Source of the DNA: Sulfuriferula nivalis
GTDB taxonomy: Bacteria; Pseudomonadota; Gammaproteobacteria; Burkholderiales; Sulfuriferulaceae
Assembly (NCBI RefSeq): GCF_009937995.1
Contig: NZ_AP021881.1
Location: 62,001 to 126,000 of the forward strand
Direction: 5' to 3'
DNA: 64,000 nucleotides
Made by a program: the position numbers and the translations under genes. The notes beneath the pieces are model-generated. The model worked only from the letters and a program-made list of their open reading frames with translations, was not told where the DNA came from and searched no databases. Position 1 is the first letter of the stretch. The number at the start of each line of letters is the position of its first letter. Below, piece after piece: positions 46,366 through 56,055 of the stretch.

Positions 46366-47286
46366 TTAGATGATGGTGTTTTTCAGAAATTCAACGCCAG
46401 GCCCAGCGATAAATTGTGCGGCAGATAACCGCTTGCCACCAGCTGGCTGTAATTCAGTGATACACAGGGCTTGCTGCTGGCAGGCTATGGTGATGCCGTG
46501 CGCGTCAGCGCTGATTAATTTGGCAGGGGTGCCGGATTGGTCTACTACGTGGGCTTGCCATACTTTGATGATTTTTTCCTGCGCAAGGAAATAGGCACCT
46601 GGGGCGGGGTTAAAGGCGCGAATGTTACGAGCTAATTGCTGTGCTGGCAGATTGAAATCCAGCAGTGCTTCGGCTTTGGTGATTTTTGCGGCATAAGTGA
46701 CACCTGCTTCTGGCTGCGGCACTGGGGTAAGCTCAGTGATCTGTCCTAGCGTTTCCACTATCATGGTGCCGCCCAGTGTCGCTAGCTTGTCATGCAGGCT
46801 GCCTGTGCTGTCGTCATCAGCGATGGCGATAGTTTCGGTGGTTAACATTGCACCCGTATCCAGACCTGCATCCATTTGCATAATGGTGATGCCTGTAGTG
46901 CTGTCTCCAGCCAGTATGGCGCGATGTATGGGCGCCGCACCGCGCCAGCGCGGGAGCAGGGATGCGTGAATATTGAGGCAGCCGTATTTGGGCATATCCA
47001 GTACGGCTTGCGGCAAGATCAAACCATATGCAGCAACCACCATAACATCGGCGTTGAGTGTGATGAGTTGCTGTTGTATGTCACTGCTTTTTAACGTCAA
47101 TGGTTGCAATACGGGAATGTTAAGGTGTATCGCTTCCTGTTTTACAGCGCTAGGTGTCAGCTTCATGCCGCGTCCTGCGGGACGGTCAGGCTGGGTCAGC
47201 ACAGCAACTATTTCGTGACCCGCATTGTGTATGGCGGTGAGTGCAACACGAGCAAACTCAGGCGTGCCTGCAAAAATTACTCGCAT
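46366..47286 (-). CDS. fmt: Methionyl-tRNA formyltransferase
   Basis: 306 residues. It formylates Met-tRNAfMet for initiation. The folate-dependent core [16 protein letters not shown], the NIHASLLPRWRGAAPIHRAI motif and ITIMQMDAGLDTGAML are complete. The C-terminal domain that binds tRNA is present. Its ATG overlaps the def stop by one base (TAATG), and the def-fmt pair is a common bacterial arrangement. Confidence 0.97.
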   Translation of the reverse strand: MRVIFAGTPEFARVALTAIHNAGHEIVAVLTQPDRPAGRGMKLTPSAVKQEAIHLNIPVLQPLTLKSSDIQQQLITLNADVMVVAAYGLILPQAVLDMPKYGCLNIHASLLPRWRGAAPIHRAILAGDSTTGITIMQMDAGLDTGAMLTTETIAIADDDSTGSLHDKLATLGGTMIVETLGQITELTPVPQPEAGVTYAAKITKAEALLDFNLPAQQLARNIRAFNPAPGAYFLAQEKIIKVWQAHVVDQSGTPAKLISADAHGITIACQQQALCITELQPAGGKRLSAAQFIAGPGVEFLKNTII

Positions 47287-47789
47287 TACATGGTCTCAAG
47301 TACACGCTTTTTAAGCTTGTTCTTGATGCGGCTTTGCTTGAGTGGCGAGAGGTATTGGACAAATACTTTGCCCAGCAAGTGATCCATTTCGTGCTGTATG
47401 CATACACCCATCAGGCCGTCAGCTTCTAGGGTAAAGGTTTTGCCGTCCAGATCCATGGCTTCTACTGTGATTTTTTCAGCACGAGTTACTTTGTCGTAGA
47501 TGCCGGGCACAGATAAGCAGCCTTCTTCATGCACAGCACTACCGTCAGCAGTGAGGATTTTAGGGTTGATAAATACGCGTAAATCATCATGTTCTTCGCT
47601 GATATCGATGATCAGCAGTTGTATATGCTCATCGACTTGTGTAGCAGCCAGGCCTATGCCCGGCGCGTCATACATAGTCTCAGCCATGTCAGCAACCAGC
47701 TGCTTAATTCGCGCATCTATTTTAGCAACGGGTTGTGCTACCGTGTATAAACGGTAGTCTGGGTAACGTAAAATCGAGAGTTTAGCCAT
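47286..47789 (-). CDS. def: Peptide deformylase
   Basis: 167 residues from ATG 47789 ([11 protein letters not shown]). The open frame extends 31 codons further upstream, but that part has no family similarity. Three deformylase motifs are intact: [18 protein letters not shown] and HEMDHLLG, giving the Cys and two His metal ligands and the catalytic Glu. It removes the formyl group from nascent proteins. It is followed directly by fmt. Confidence 0.97.
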   Translation of the reverse strand: MAKLSILRYPDYRLYTVAQPVAKIDARIKQLVADMAETMYDAPGIGLAATQVDEHIQLLIIDISEEHDDLRVFINPKILTADGSAVHEEGCLSVPGIYDKVTRAEKITVEAMDLDGKTFTLEADGLMGVCIQHEMDHLLGKVFVQYLSPLKQSRIKNKLKKRVLETM

Positions 47790-47912
47790 AAGTGCTTGCC
47801 TGCAAAGATAATTAGATGCAGAATTGGAAAAATGTATAGCTATTATACGATGGTTGCGGGTAGAGTTAAAATATAGTGTCAAATCATAATCAATTAAGCG
47901 CGAGGGGAAATA

Positions 47913-48992
47913 ATGTATAAATTAGGGATTTCAGTTTTATTGGCAGGTCTGATGAGTATGACCAGTTATGCTGATGAATTGCAGCTGCAGAAAGACGCGC
48001 CTAGCCGTTATACCGTTGTCAAAGGCGATACGCTGTGGGATATTTCAGGAAAATTTCTGAAAGACCCGTGGAAATGGCCGCAGATCTGGGGCATGAATAA
48101 AGCTGAAATAAAAAATCCGCATTGGATATATCCCGGTGATATTGTTATTTTGGATCTCAGTGGCAAAACCCCAAGATTATCCCTGCAGTCTTCAGGCATG
48201 CTACAGACTGTGAAGCTCAGCCCGACTATGCGTGCTACCAGCATAGATGAAATGGGGATTCCCCCTATCCCTGCATCAGCGATTAATGCTTTTATTAAAC
48301 AGCCGTTCGTGATGGGCGAGGGTGCGTTGGATAAAGCACCGCGTATATTGGCGGCGCAAGAAGACCGGATGATGCTGGGTGCGGGTGATTTGGCCTATGC
48401 AACGAATGACGGTAGTGACACAACGGACTGGAAAATATTGCGTCCGGGTAATGCATTAATTGACCCGGATACTAAAGAGGTGTTGGGATATGAGGTGAAA
48501 TACCTCGGTGAAGCGCGTACACAGGTGAAAGGTGATCCGCAACGGGTATTGATTACTGCTGCAGTACAAGAAGTCCAGGCCAGAGACAGGTTGATTCCTG
48601 CGGATGATAATTATTCTTTCCGTTATGTACCACATGTATCTGGCAGTAATATTAACGGGAAAGTGATTTCCGTTTCTGGTGGTATGACTGAAGCGGGGCA
48701 GTTTGCCACCATAATTATTAACAAAGGTTCGCGCGATGGTGTCGATGAAGGTACGGTGTTAGCTGCTTATAAAAATGGCGGCAACTTGAAAAATGAACTC
48801 AGCGTGGCTAATGCACGGCTTAACTGTACTGTATCTGGCGGGGATTCCTGTGGCAAAGTAGAAGATATTACATTACCTGATGCGCGCTCTGGCCTGGTGA
48901 TGGTGTATCGTGTGTTTGATAAGGTTTCGTATGCGTTAATTATGCAAACCACTCGTCCTATCAGCAAATTAGATTTTGTGCGCAATCCTTGA
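47913..48992 (+). CDS. Exported LysM-domain protein
   Basis: 359 residues, AGGGGAAA ahead of ATG 47913. A signal peptide (to about SYA, residue 20) is followed by one LysM domain at about 32-82: [20 protein letters not shown] with [20 protein letters not shown]. LysM binds peptidoglycan. The remainder (about 100-359) is an uncharacterised beta-rich region. The arrangement def/fmt, LysM protein, dprA is frequent in betaproteobacteria. It starts divergently from def. Confidence 0.9.
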   Translation: MYKLGISVLLAGLMSMTSYADELQLQKDAPSRYTVVKGDTLWDISGKFLKDPWKWPQIWGMNKAEIKNPHWIYPGDIVILDLSGKTPRLSLQSSGMLQTVKLSPTMRATSIDEMGIPPIPASAINAFIKQPFVMGEGALDKAPRILAAQEDRMMLGAGDLAYATNDGSDTTDWKILRPGNALIDPDTKEVLGYEVKYLGEARTQVKGDPQRVLITAAVQEVQARDRLIPADDNYSFRYVPHVSGSNINGKVISVSGGMTEAGQFATIIINKGSRDGVDEGTVLAAYKNGGNLKNELSVANARLNCTVSGGDSCGKVEDITLPDARSGLVMVYRVFDKVSYALIMQTTRPISKLDFVRNP

Positions 48993-48999
48993 GTAAAGT

Positions 49000-50070
49000 T
49001 TGAACGACGCAGAACGTAACGCCTGGCTTGGCCTGTCACTGACAGCCGGGCTGGGTGCACTTTCATATCGCAAGTTGCTCACCGCTTTGGGCGGTCCCGA
49101 GCAGATTTATGCCGCTACAGTCAGCACACTGAAACTATATGTGCCTGTCGCCTTGGCGCAACGTATTGCCCTTGGCGTTGATACCGATGCTATTGCGCCG
49201 ACATTGGACTGGCTGGCGCAGTCTGATAATTATTTGGTCACTTTGGCGGATAGTGATTACCCACAACGACTGTTAGAAATCCCCGATCCCCCGCCGCTTC
49301 TGTATGTTAAAGGGCGGCGGGAATTATTGAACAAACCGAGCTTGGCTATTATCGGTAGCCGTAGTACGACACCACAAGGTCGGCTTAATGCGGAAAATTT
49401 TGCGCATAGTTTGGCTGATGCGGGTTTGACTATCGTGAGTGGATTGGCATTGGGTGTGGATACGGCGGCGCATCAAGGTGGTTTGCTAGGCGCTGCAAGT
49501 ACAGTGGCGGTCGTGGGTACGGGTTTGGATATTGTTTATCCGGCCAGCAACAAAGCGCTGGCGCATCAAATCGTCGCACAAGGTGCAATAATTTCCGAGT
49601 TTCCACTAGGTACGCCATCAATTGCAGGTAATTTTCCCCGTCGAAATCGGATTATTAGCGGTATGGGATTAGGTTGTCTGGTGGTTGAGGCAGCGTTGAA
49701 AAGTGGCTCGCTGATTACTGCGCGACTGGCTTCTGAACAAGGGCGTGAAGTGTTTGCGATCCCCGGTTCTATACATTCACCTGTGGCGCGTGGCTGCCAT
49801 TATTTAATCAAGCAAGGCGCAAAGCTGGTAGAAAGTGCGCAGGATATTCTGGATGAGCTACGCTGGCAAACGGATGCTGTTCCTAGTGTTGTGCAGGCGG
49901 AAGTAAGCGACCCTCTATTTGATGCAATGGGGTTTGAGCCCTGCCATATTGACACACTCATTATGCGTAGCGGGTTGACGGCGCAAACGCTTTCCGCCAT
50001 GCTGTTAGAAAAAGAGCTGATGGGGCAAGTGGCAACACACCCTGGCGGCATGTACCAACGAATATTTTAA
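49000..50070 (+). CDS. dprA: DNA-protecting protein DprA (Smf)
   Basis: 356 residues from TTG 49000. DprA loads RecA on incoming single-stranded DNA during natural transformation. The Rossmann-like core has AIIGSRSTTPQGRLNAENFA, TIVSGLALGVDTAAHQGGL and the KSGSLITARLASEQGREV segment. A C-terminal winged-helix domain (about 290-356) follows. It starts seven bases after the LysM gene stop and is followed directly by smg. Confidence 0.93.
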   Translation: MNDAERNAWLGLSLTAGLGALSYRKLLTALGGPEQIYAATVSTLKLYVPVALAQRIALGVDTDAIAPTLDWLAQSDNYLVTLADSDYPQRLLEIPDPPPLLYVKGRRELLNKPSLAIIGSRSTTPQGRLNAENFAHSLADAGLTIVSGLALGVDTAAHQGGLLGAASTVAVVGTGLDIVYPASNKALAHQIVAQGAIISEFPLGTPSIAGNFPRRNRIISGMGLGCLVVEAALKSGSLITARLASEQGREVFAIPGSIHSPVARGCHYLIKQGAKLVESAQDILDELRWQTDAVPSVVQAEVSDPLFDAMGFEPCHIDTLIMRSGLTAQTLSAMLLEKELMGQVATHPGGMYQRIF

Positions 50071-50538
50071 ATGACTATGCTAGAAATTCTGATTTTTTTA
50101 TTTGAGAGCTACCCACAGATCGAGCTGGCACCCGACAGGGACGCGCTTACGGTAAAATTGCATGCAGCTGGTTTTAATGGGCTGGAGGTCAATCAGGCAT
50201 TAGACTGGTTCGCTGATTTAGGTGCGCTTAATTCGTCACAGTACCCTACCAGTCTGGCGCAGCACTCGGGTGTGCGCATTTACGCTGAGGAAGAGCTGGC
50301 TCGTATAGATACCGCCAGCCGTGGTTTTTTGATGTTTCTGGAACAGGCAGGCATACTGAATCCGTTACAGCGTGAGTGGGTGATAGATCGTATCCTTGCG
50401 CTTGATGAAGATGAAGTGAGTCTGGAAAAAATCAAATGGATAGCGCTCATGGTGTTGTGGAGTCAAAACCCCAATCAAGATTACTCACTTTTAGAAGATA
50501 TGCTGTTTAACGACGGTACTGGTCTTCCTGTACATTAA
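50071..50538 (+). CDS. smg: Smg family protein (DUF494)
   Basis: 155 residues. ILIFLFESYPQIELAPDRDA and FLEQAGILNPLQREWVIDRI match Smg. Function is not established; it is genetically linked to dprA/topA in many beta- and gammaproteobacteria. The start codon follows the dprA stop without a gap, and topA begins four bases after its own stop. Confidence 0.93.
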   Translation: MTMLEILIFLFESYPQIELAPDRDALTVKLHAAGFNGLEVNQALDWFADLGALNSSQYPTSLAQHSGVRIYAEEELARIDTASRGFLMFLEQAGILNPLQREWVIDRILALDEDEVSLEKIKWIALMVLWSQNPNQDYSLLEDMLFNDGTGLPVH

Positions 50539-50542
50539 ACCC

Positions 50543-53122
50543 ATGTCCACGCTCGTTATTGTAGAATCGCCTTCCAAGGCAAAAACGCTTAATAAATACT
50601 TAGGTGCCGATTACGTAATCCTTGCTAGTTATGGTCACGTTCGTGATCTCGTGCCGAAAACGGGTGCGGTAGATACGGATAACGAATTCGCCATGAAATA
50701 TCAGCTCATAGAACGTAATGAGCGGCATGTCGACGCCATATTGCGCGCAGCAAAAAAAGCTGACCGCATCTTGCTTGCAACCGATCCGGATAGAGAGGGT
50801 GAAGCGATTGCTTGGCATCTGGCAGAGATACTGGCGGAGAAAAAAATCACGCCGAAGAAGCCTGTCTCTCGGATAGAGTTCCACGAAATCACTCAAAGTG
50901 CGATACAGCATGCGGTGGATAATCCGCGTGAAATTGCTATGCCGCTGGTTGATGCACAACAGGCACGGCGGGCATTGGATTATCTGGTCGGGTTTAATTT
51001 GTCACCGCTACTATGGCGCAAAATCAGCCCGGGGCTATCCGCAGGACGCGTACAAAGTCCTGCGTTGCGGCTGATAGTCGAGCGGGAACTTGAGATTGAG
51101 AAATTTATTGCGCGTGAATACTGGAGTATCCACCTCGATAGTCACAAAGCCAGCCAGCCGTTTTCTGCGCGTCTGGTACAGTTCGCGGGTGAGAAACTGG
51201 AGCAATTCAGCGTGCCCACTGTGGACGCGCAACAGAACATACTTGACCAACTGGCACCGTTTAACACCGGTACAGTCACTCGCGTCGAAAAGAAACGCAA
51301 ATCACGCAATGCCGCGGCGCCATTCACGACCTCTACGTTGCAGCAGGAAGCCGTGCGCAAGCTGGGTATGACCACTGATCGTGCCATGCGTACCGCGCAA
51401 CAGCTCTATGAAGGTATAGATACCGGTAGTGGTGCTGTGGGTTTAATTACCTATATGCGTACTGACTCGGTGAATTTGGCACGTGAAGCGATAGAAGATG
51501 TGCGTGGCTATATTCAGAAGAATTTCAGCGCGGATTACTTGCCAGCTGCACCTGTGTATTTCCGTAACAAATCTAAGAATGCGCAAGAAGCACACGAGGC
51601 GATACGTCCGACAGCGATTGCACGTACGCCTGATTCTGTACGTCAGTTCCTGACTTTAGATCAGGCGCGGCTGTATGAAATGATATGGAAGCGTACCCTC
51701 GCCTGCCAAATGGCGCCTGCACAATTTGATACTGTAAGTCTGGATATTGCAGTAGGTAGTCCTGCCAACTTGTTCCGTGCCAACGGGCAAACCTTGGTGT
51801 TTCCGGGTTTTATTGCGGTCTATCAAGAACATCAGGATGATGCAGCGGAAGAAGATGAGGCGAAACTGCCTGTGTTGGTTGAGGGTGAAACGATATCGGT
51901 TGATAATTTAAGCGGCGAGCAGCATTTTACCCAGCCACCACCGCGTTACACAGAAGCCAGTCTGGTAAAGACCTTGGAAGAATATGGTATTGGTCGCCCT
52001 TCAACTTACGCCAGCATTATCTCTACCTTGCAAGACCGAGAATATGTTGAGCTGGATAAGAAACGTTTCACGCCTACGCCCACAGGCCGGTTGGTCAATT
52101 GTTTCTTAACTACGCATTTTACATCTTACGTAGATTATGATTTCACCGCAAAACTGGAAGATAAGCTAGATGATGTGGCGAATGGTGAGATGAAGTATCT
52201 GCCTCTGCTACATGAGTTCTGGGACGGCTTTTCCAGCACGCTGACTGCCAAAGCGGATGTAGAGCGTGGCTGTCCGATAGAAGATGAGCCCTGCCCTAAG
52301 TGTGGCGCAAAATTATTTCTGCAAGCCAGCAAGCGCGGCTTGTTTATCGGTTGTTCTGGCTATCCTACTTGCGACTATACGCGGCCATTACATGGCGGCA
52401 ATGAAGAAGGTCCTGTGGTGCTGGGCAGCGATCCTGCCACTGGCGAAGATATCTTATTGCTGAACGGGCGTTATGGTTGGTACGTTCAGGTAGGTGCAAC
52501 GCCAGAAGATAAAAAAATCAAGCCACGTCGCGCATCCTGGCCAAAAACTGTGCCGCACGAAGCAGCGGATTTACCTACCGCATTGCGACTGTTATCGCTG
52601 CCGCGTGAGGTGGGTACGCATCCAGATACCGGGTTGACTATTGTTGCCAATATTGGACGATTTGGCCCTTATTTGCAGCATGACGGCAAATTCAAGTCCG
52701 TCCCTAAAGATGACGATGTTTACACTATCGCTTTACCTAGAGCATTGGAAGTATTGCTGATGGAGCGTGCACCTCGTGCAGGCGCGCCTGTAGGTAAGCC
52801 ATTAGGTAATCATCCTGAAGATGGCAAGGCAGTTACCTTGAACGAAGGTCGTTATGGCTGGTACGTCAAACATGGTAGTGTAAATGCCACCATACCTAAA
52901 GATACCAAGCCAGATGAAGTAACTCTGGAAATCGCATTACCTTTACTTGCGGATCGCGCCAGTAAAGGTAAACCAGCGCGCAGGAAAGCGGCCAGCAAAA
53001 CGACAGCAGCGAAGAAGCCCGCAGCAACTAAAAAAGTCGCTGCTAAAAAGCCAGCTGCTAAAACCAGTGCAGCTAAGAAACCTGCTGTCAAGAAAACCGC
53101 AACTAAAAAAGCAGTCGCCTGA
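50543..53122 (+). CDS. topA: DNA topoisomerase I
   Basis: 859 residues. It relaxes negative supercoils by transient single-strand breaks. The Toprim domain (LVIVESPSKAKTLNKYLG, DPDREGEAIAWHL), active-site Tyr304 in GLITYMRTDS, and a CPKCGAKLFLQASKRG plus CSGYPTCDYT four-Cys zinc finger are seen. Two further topoisomerase C-terminal repeats follow (NGRYGWYVQVG and EGRYGWYVKHG). The tail (about 815-859) is a Lys/Ala-rich repeat (KKPAAKK-like) typical of betaproteobacterial TopA and may contact DNA or RNA polymerase. Confidence 0.97.
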   Translation: MSTLVIVESPSKAKTLNKYLGADYVILASYGHVRDLVPKTGAVDTDNEFAMKYQLIERNERHVDAILRAAKKADRILLATDPDREGEAIAWHLAEILAEKKITPKKPVSRIEFHEITQSAIQHAVDNPREIAMPLVDAQQARRALDYLVGFNLSPLLWRKISPGLSAGRVQSPALRLIVERELEIEKFIAREYWSIHLDSHKASQPFSARLVQFAGEKLEQFSVPTVDAQQNILDQLAPFNTGTVTRVEKKRKSRNAAAPFTTSTLQQEAVRKLGMTTDRAMRTAQQLYEGIDTGSGAVGLITYMRTDSVNLAREAIEDVRGYIQKNFSADYLPAAPVYFRNKSKNAQEAHEAIRPTAIARTPDSVRQFLTLDQARLYEMIWKRTLACQMAPAQFDTVSLDIAVGSPANLFRANGQTLVFPGFIAVYQEHQDDAAEEDEAKLPVLVEGETISVDNLSGEQHFTQPPPRYTEASLVKTLEEYGIGRPSTYASIISTLQDREYVELDKKRFTPTPTGRLVNCFLTTHFTSYVDYDFTAKLEDKLDDVANGEMKYLPLLHEFWDGFSSTLTAKADVERGCPIEDEPCPKCGAKLFLQASKRGLFIGCSGYPTCDYTRPLHGGNEEGPVVLGSDPATGEDILLLNGRYGWYVQVGATPEDKKIKPRRASWPKTVPHEAADLPTALRLLSLPREVGTHPDTGLTIVANIGRFGPYLQHDGKFKSVPKDDDVYTIALPRALEVLLMERAPRAGAPVGKPLGNHPEDGKAVTLNEGRYGWYVKHGSVNATIPKDTKPDEVTLEIALPLLADRASKGKPARRKAASKTTAAKKPAATKKVAAKKPAAKTSAAKKPAVKKTATKKAVA

Positions 53123-53143
53123 TTATTAACCTCAATGCTCAAT

Positions 53144-53200
53144 CAGCTCTGCCATAATCTCCAAGCAGCATTCAGCGATGATGGCAGAGCTGTGATTTTT
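53144..53200 (+). terminator. Probable terminator after topA
   Basis: A perfect 12-bp stem (CAGCTCTGCCAT at 53144-53155 with ATGGCAGAGCTG at 53181-53192) has an unusually long 25-base loop and is followed by GTGATTTTT. It lies 22 bases after the topA stop. Confidence 0.65.
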
Positions 53201-53292
53201 ACTTGGTGTTGTTTTTGAGATTATTAAGGGCGTATTTTATGGTGGATTTCGCGTAAAATTACGTTTTTATTACTCGCCTTACTGAACACGCT

Positions 53293-54216
53293 ATGTCCGC
53301 AATTGCCGCAACTGTATTAGACCAACCCCAAATCTGGGAAGCTCAAGCTGATTTCAAAGAATATATGTCGGCGGTCAATCCGTCCATGCCTAAAATCGAG
53401 GTGGTTGGTTATCCCAATACCCTGCACGCGGATGGCCCAACACGGCTGATTCCATTTGATTTGTCCGCAAGTTTGCAAACCCGATATGCTGCGACTACAC
53501 CTAATCTTTATGCGGGCTATCTTCGTATTTGTGCTGGCGAGCAATTGCAAACTGATTTTATTGCTGCGTCACAGATGTACTTTGTTATTAGCGGCGCAGG
53601 TAGTACCGAGATGGATTTTGGCACGATATTTTGGAAGACTGGTGACTTGTTCACTCTGCCCTCGATCAAGTCTGCCTTGCATCAAGCCAGCACAGATACC
53701 GTGCTGTTTTGGGTGAATGATGCGCCATTGATGCGCTATCTGGGCGTGACACCAACTGAGCAACGTTTTGAGCCTGTACTTTACACACAAGAGCGCATTA
53801 CTGAGGAGCTCAATAAAGTTCGTGCTATGGGTGAGGATAGAAATCGTGTTGGCATATTGTTGTCTAACCCACATTTCCCCTCGACGATGACATTGACTCA
53901 TACTTTGTGGTCGCTTTATAACATTTTGCCGAAAGGTGTAGTGCAAAAGCCACATAGACATAACTCGATAGCAATTGATCATTGTGTATCCGCAGGTGAA
54001 GATACTTATACGCTCATAGGTAAAGATGTGGATGCTGATGGCAATATTGTGAACCCTATCAAAGCCATGTGGGTTCCTGGCGCTACATTTATCACGCCGC
54101 CAGGCTGGTGGCATTCACACCACAATCATTCTGGACAGGATGCTATCGTTTTGCCTATACAGGATGCAGGTTTGGTGATGAATATGCAGGTGCTGGATTT
54201 TCAGTTGGTGAAATAA
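53293..54216 (+). CDS. Double cupin-domain protein
   Basis: 307 residues. Two cupin folds: the first around 70-150 (LRICAGEQLQTDFIAASQMY) and the second around 215-300 with metal-ligand histidines in KPHRHNSIAIDHC and WWHSHHNHSGQDA. The overall pattern resembles gentisate 1,2-dioxygenase-like bicupins. The reaction is unknown. The first cupin lacks an obvious His triad, so only the second may bind metal. It is monocistronic. Confidence 0.75.
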   Translation: MSAIAATVLDQPQIWEAQADFKEYMSAVNPSMPKIEVVGYPNTLHADGPTRLIPFDLSASLQTRYAATTPNLYAGYLRICAGEQLQTDFIAASQMYFVISGAGSTEMDFGTIFWKTGDLFTLPSIKSALHQASTDTVLFWVNDAPLMRYLGVTPTEQRFEPVLYTQERITEELNKVRAMGEDRNRVGILLSNPHFPSTMTLTHTLWSLYNILPKGVVQKPHRHNSIAIDHCVSAGEDTYTLIGKDVDADGNIVNPIKAMWVPGATFITPPGWWHSHHNHSGQDAIVLPIQDAGLVMNMQVLDFQLVK

Positions 54217-54430
54217 TGTTGGGTCAAGCGCGGCTTAACTTAATGTGTGAATCTGCTTGTTAAATTGTATACAATTATCTTTAATTTGTATGAAATTAGT
54301 GGTAATCTTTCATTCACCATTACAAAAAAGTGGTTATTGTGGTGGTCATAACTGATTCGTTTTTTACGGCTCATGTTTTGGGAAAAATTATTAATAAAAC
54401 AGCTAATTTTAATTTGCGAGAGGGATGATC

Positions 54431-54784
54431 ATGGATTTGACGAGTGCAGTTGGTAAGCATGCTGAATGGAAAACAAAATTCCGTAGTGCGATTACTAAAA
54501 AAGAAGAGATGGATGCCGCAACAATCGCCAAAGATAATTGTTGTGAATTAGGTAAGTGGTTGCATGGCGAAGCCAAGGCACAATTTGGAGCGTTAACGAG
54601 TTATAAAGAATGTATTCAAAAGCATGCGGCGTTTCATACTGAGGCGGCTAAAGTTGCTGCGGCGATTAATGCGAAAAAATTTACTGAAGCAGAGGCAATG
54701 CTGGGTAATGGCACAGGATATACAAAAGTGTCGGGTGAAGTAGGTGTTGCAATTATGCATCTAAAAAAAGAAGCGGGTTTGTAA
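54431..54784 (+). CDS. Stand-alone CZB zinc-binding protein
   Basis: 117 residues from ATG 54431 (GAGAGG seven bases upstream). The chemoreceptor zinc-binding (CZB) pattern is complete: His10, Cys38 in CELGKWLHG, His65 and His69. CZB domains usually sit at the end of chemoreceptors or diguanylate cyclases, where zinc binding modulates activity. Here the domain is alone and soluble, suggesting a free zinc- or oxidant-responsive module that may bind a partner in trans. The tail (AEAMLGNGTGYTKVSGEVGV) is a helical extension. Confidence 0.85.
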   Translation: MDLTSAVGKHAEWKTKFRSAITKKEEMDAATIAKDNCCELGKWLHGEAKAQFGALTSYKECIQKHAAFHTEAAKVAAAINAKKFTEAEAMLGNGTGYTKVSGEVGVAIMHLKKEAGL

Positions 54785-54822
54785 TTAAAGATTTCCTGTA
54801 GATTCTCGCTACTGACCCAATT

Positions 54823-54858
54823 AACACCTAAGAGCCGTTGGTTTTTAGGTGTTTTTTA
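54823..54858 (+). terminator. Rho-independent terminator after the CZB gene
   Basis: A 9-bp stem (AACACCTAA at 54823-54831 with TTAGGTGTT at 54845-54853) and 13-base loop is followed by TTTTATT, 39 bases after the stop. Confidence 0.85.
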
Positions 54859-54971
54859 TTACAAATGGGTAGTTTGGCAATTGCTAGATATGGCGCAGCG
54901 CATGTGATCTGTATGCAAATTGATCATGCGTATGTAGGCGGTATGGAAATATAAATTGTTCAGGGTGGTGG

Positions 54972-55021
54972 GATGGGCGGAATCGAACCGCCGACCTATG
55001 GGTTATGAATCCATCGCTCTA
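54972..55021 (-). repeat. Left attachment site: displaced 3' half of tRNA-Met
   Basis: Identical over 50 bases to 60380-60429. It holds the anticodon loop, variable region and T-arm of the tRNA but lacks the D-arm and 5' acceptor strand, so it cannot be a functional tRNA. Beyond the identity the acceptor 3' strand reads CATCCCACC instead of CATCACCACCA, consistent with decay after displacement. The rest of the gap (55022-55307) is AT-rich, with no gene. Confidence 0.92.
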
Positions 55022-55094
55022 CTAAATATAACCTTACTATTCAATTGGTTAGACATTAACCAACAGCCAATTATAACCTAATGAATGATGTTAG

Positions 55095-55121
55095 TGTGAA
55101 CAGAATGTGAATGAAATAGGT
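55095..55121 (+). repeat. Candidate left arm-type integrase site
   Basis: 27 bases with 23 identities to 60307-60333. Both contain TGTGAACAG followed two bases later by TGTGAATG, two half-sites 11 bases apart, and end ATAGGT. One copy lies 73 bases inside the left att repeat, the other 46 bases inside the right. Direct orientation. Confidence 0.6.
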
Positions 55122-55307
55122 AACACTAGTTGTTCCAAGGTAGGGCTATCGGCAAGGGAATGAAGGGGTGGGTAGGGGCAAATGTGCACCTGCTTATTAT
55201 CTACATAAGGCACCTTGATATTTTTTATAATATTTTTAGATTTCTCAAAAGATATAACTTTGTAAGTTATTGATTTGTATAGGTTGCTCTTTGTTATGTA
55301 ATATAAC

Positions 55308-55649
55308 TTATTGATTTGTATTGTTATTTATTTCGCTTTTTAGCTTTTCATTTTCAAGGCGCAACTTTTCCATTTCTAACTCTCTCATTTGTATTAATTG
55401 CTGATTCTGTGCTGCTGTTTGTTGGTTCTCAAATTGCTGTTGCTGAAGTTTTTGATAGGCTGTACTTGAATAGACCATACCTTGTAAGCCTTGAGCATTA
55501 TTATTATTGTAGGAACATGCCTGCTGGCAATACTGATATGTTGAGCCTTGCCCAATACAATTATTCTGGCATGTGTAATCCACATCGGCATAACAAATGG
55601 AAGAGATGAACAATGCCGCAAATAGAATTAGGGTGCTTTTGGTGGTCAT
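55308..55649 (-). CDS. Exported coiled-coil protein of the element, 113 residues
   Basis: AAGGA ahead of ATG 55649. A signal peptide (to about CYA, residue 21) is followed by a Cys-rich patch (DVDYTCQNNCIGQGSTYQYC plus QQACSY) with four cysteines that could form two disulfides. A Gln-rich linker and a charged coiled coil (IQMRELEMEKLRLENEKLKS) complete it. It is the last gene of the - strand operon. Possibly a periplasmic or surface protein; I do not recognise a family. Confidence 0.65.
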   Translation of the reverse strand: MTTKSTLILFAALFISSICYADVDYTCQNNCIGQGSTYQYCQQACSYNNNNAQGLQGMVYSSTAYQKLQQQQFENQQTAAQNQQLIQMRELEMEKLRLENEKLKSEINNNTNQ

Positions 55650-55704
55650 GATGTGTCCTTCATATTTTACATGTGATAAAGGTTAACAATTTAATTTATA
55701 AATG

Positions 55705-56040
55705 TTATTTGCTGGTATTGTCTTTTAAAAACTGCATGTGAGTTGTCCCAATTTCCCCTGTGTCATCTAGCACATCCATTTCTTCCCATGCGCTTGGTTT
55801 TCCTGGTAAATCGCTAAATTGGGTTTGTTGCCATATCCGACCTTTTTGAGTATCTATTAAAAATGTATCAGCCCTCATCTGTGGATTAAATACTATTTGG
55901 AATCTTCCAATTCCAGTTGATGTAGTGGTGGTTGGTAAAGTAGGGGTTATTGGTAGGGGGGTGGGTGGTGCTTTAGTGGTGTTGTCACACCCAGTCACCC
56001 CAAGGGTTAGTAGCAATATTATGATTTTCAAATCTCTCAT
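55705..56040 (-). CDS. Small lipoprotein of the element, 111 residues
   Basis: AAAGGTC ahead of ATG 56040. The N-terminus MRDLKIIILLLTLGVTGC is a clear lipoprotein signal with lipobox VTGC at 15-18. A Pro/Thr-rich linker (PPTPLPITPTLPTTTTS) leads to a C-terminal domain of about 65 residues (GRFQIVFNPQMRADTFLIDT then QKGRIWQQTQF) that looks like a small beta-rich periplasmic domain. No family is recognised. It lies 15 bases after the polymerase-like gene. Confidence 0.65.
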   Translation of the reverse strand: MRDLKIIILLLTLGVTGCDNTTKAPPTPLPITPTLPTTTTSTGIGRFQIVFNPQMRADTFLIDTQKGRIWQQTQFSDLPGKPSAWEEMDVLDDTGEIGTTHMQFLKDNTSK

Positions 56041-56055
56041 GATATGACCTTTGAG

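Noticed and set aside
54972-55048. A second tRNA-Met gene at the left end
   Set aside because: The D-arm and 5' acceptor strand are missing after the 50-bp identity; it is an att copy, not a tRNA gene.
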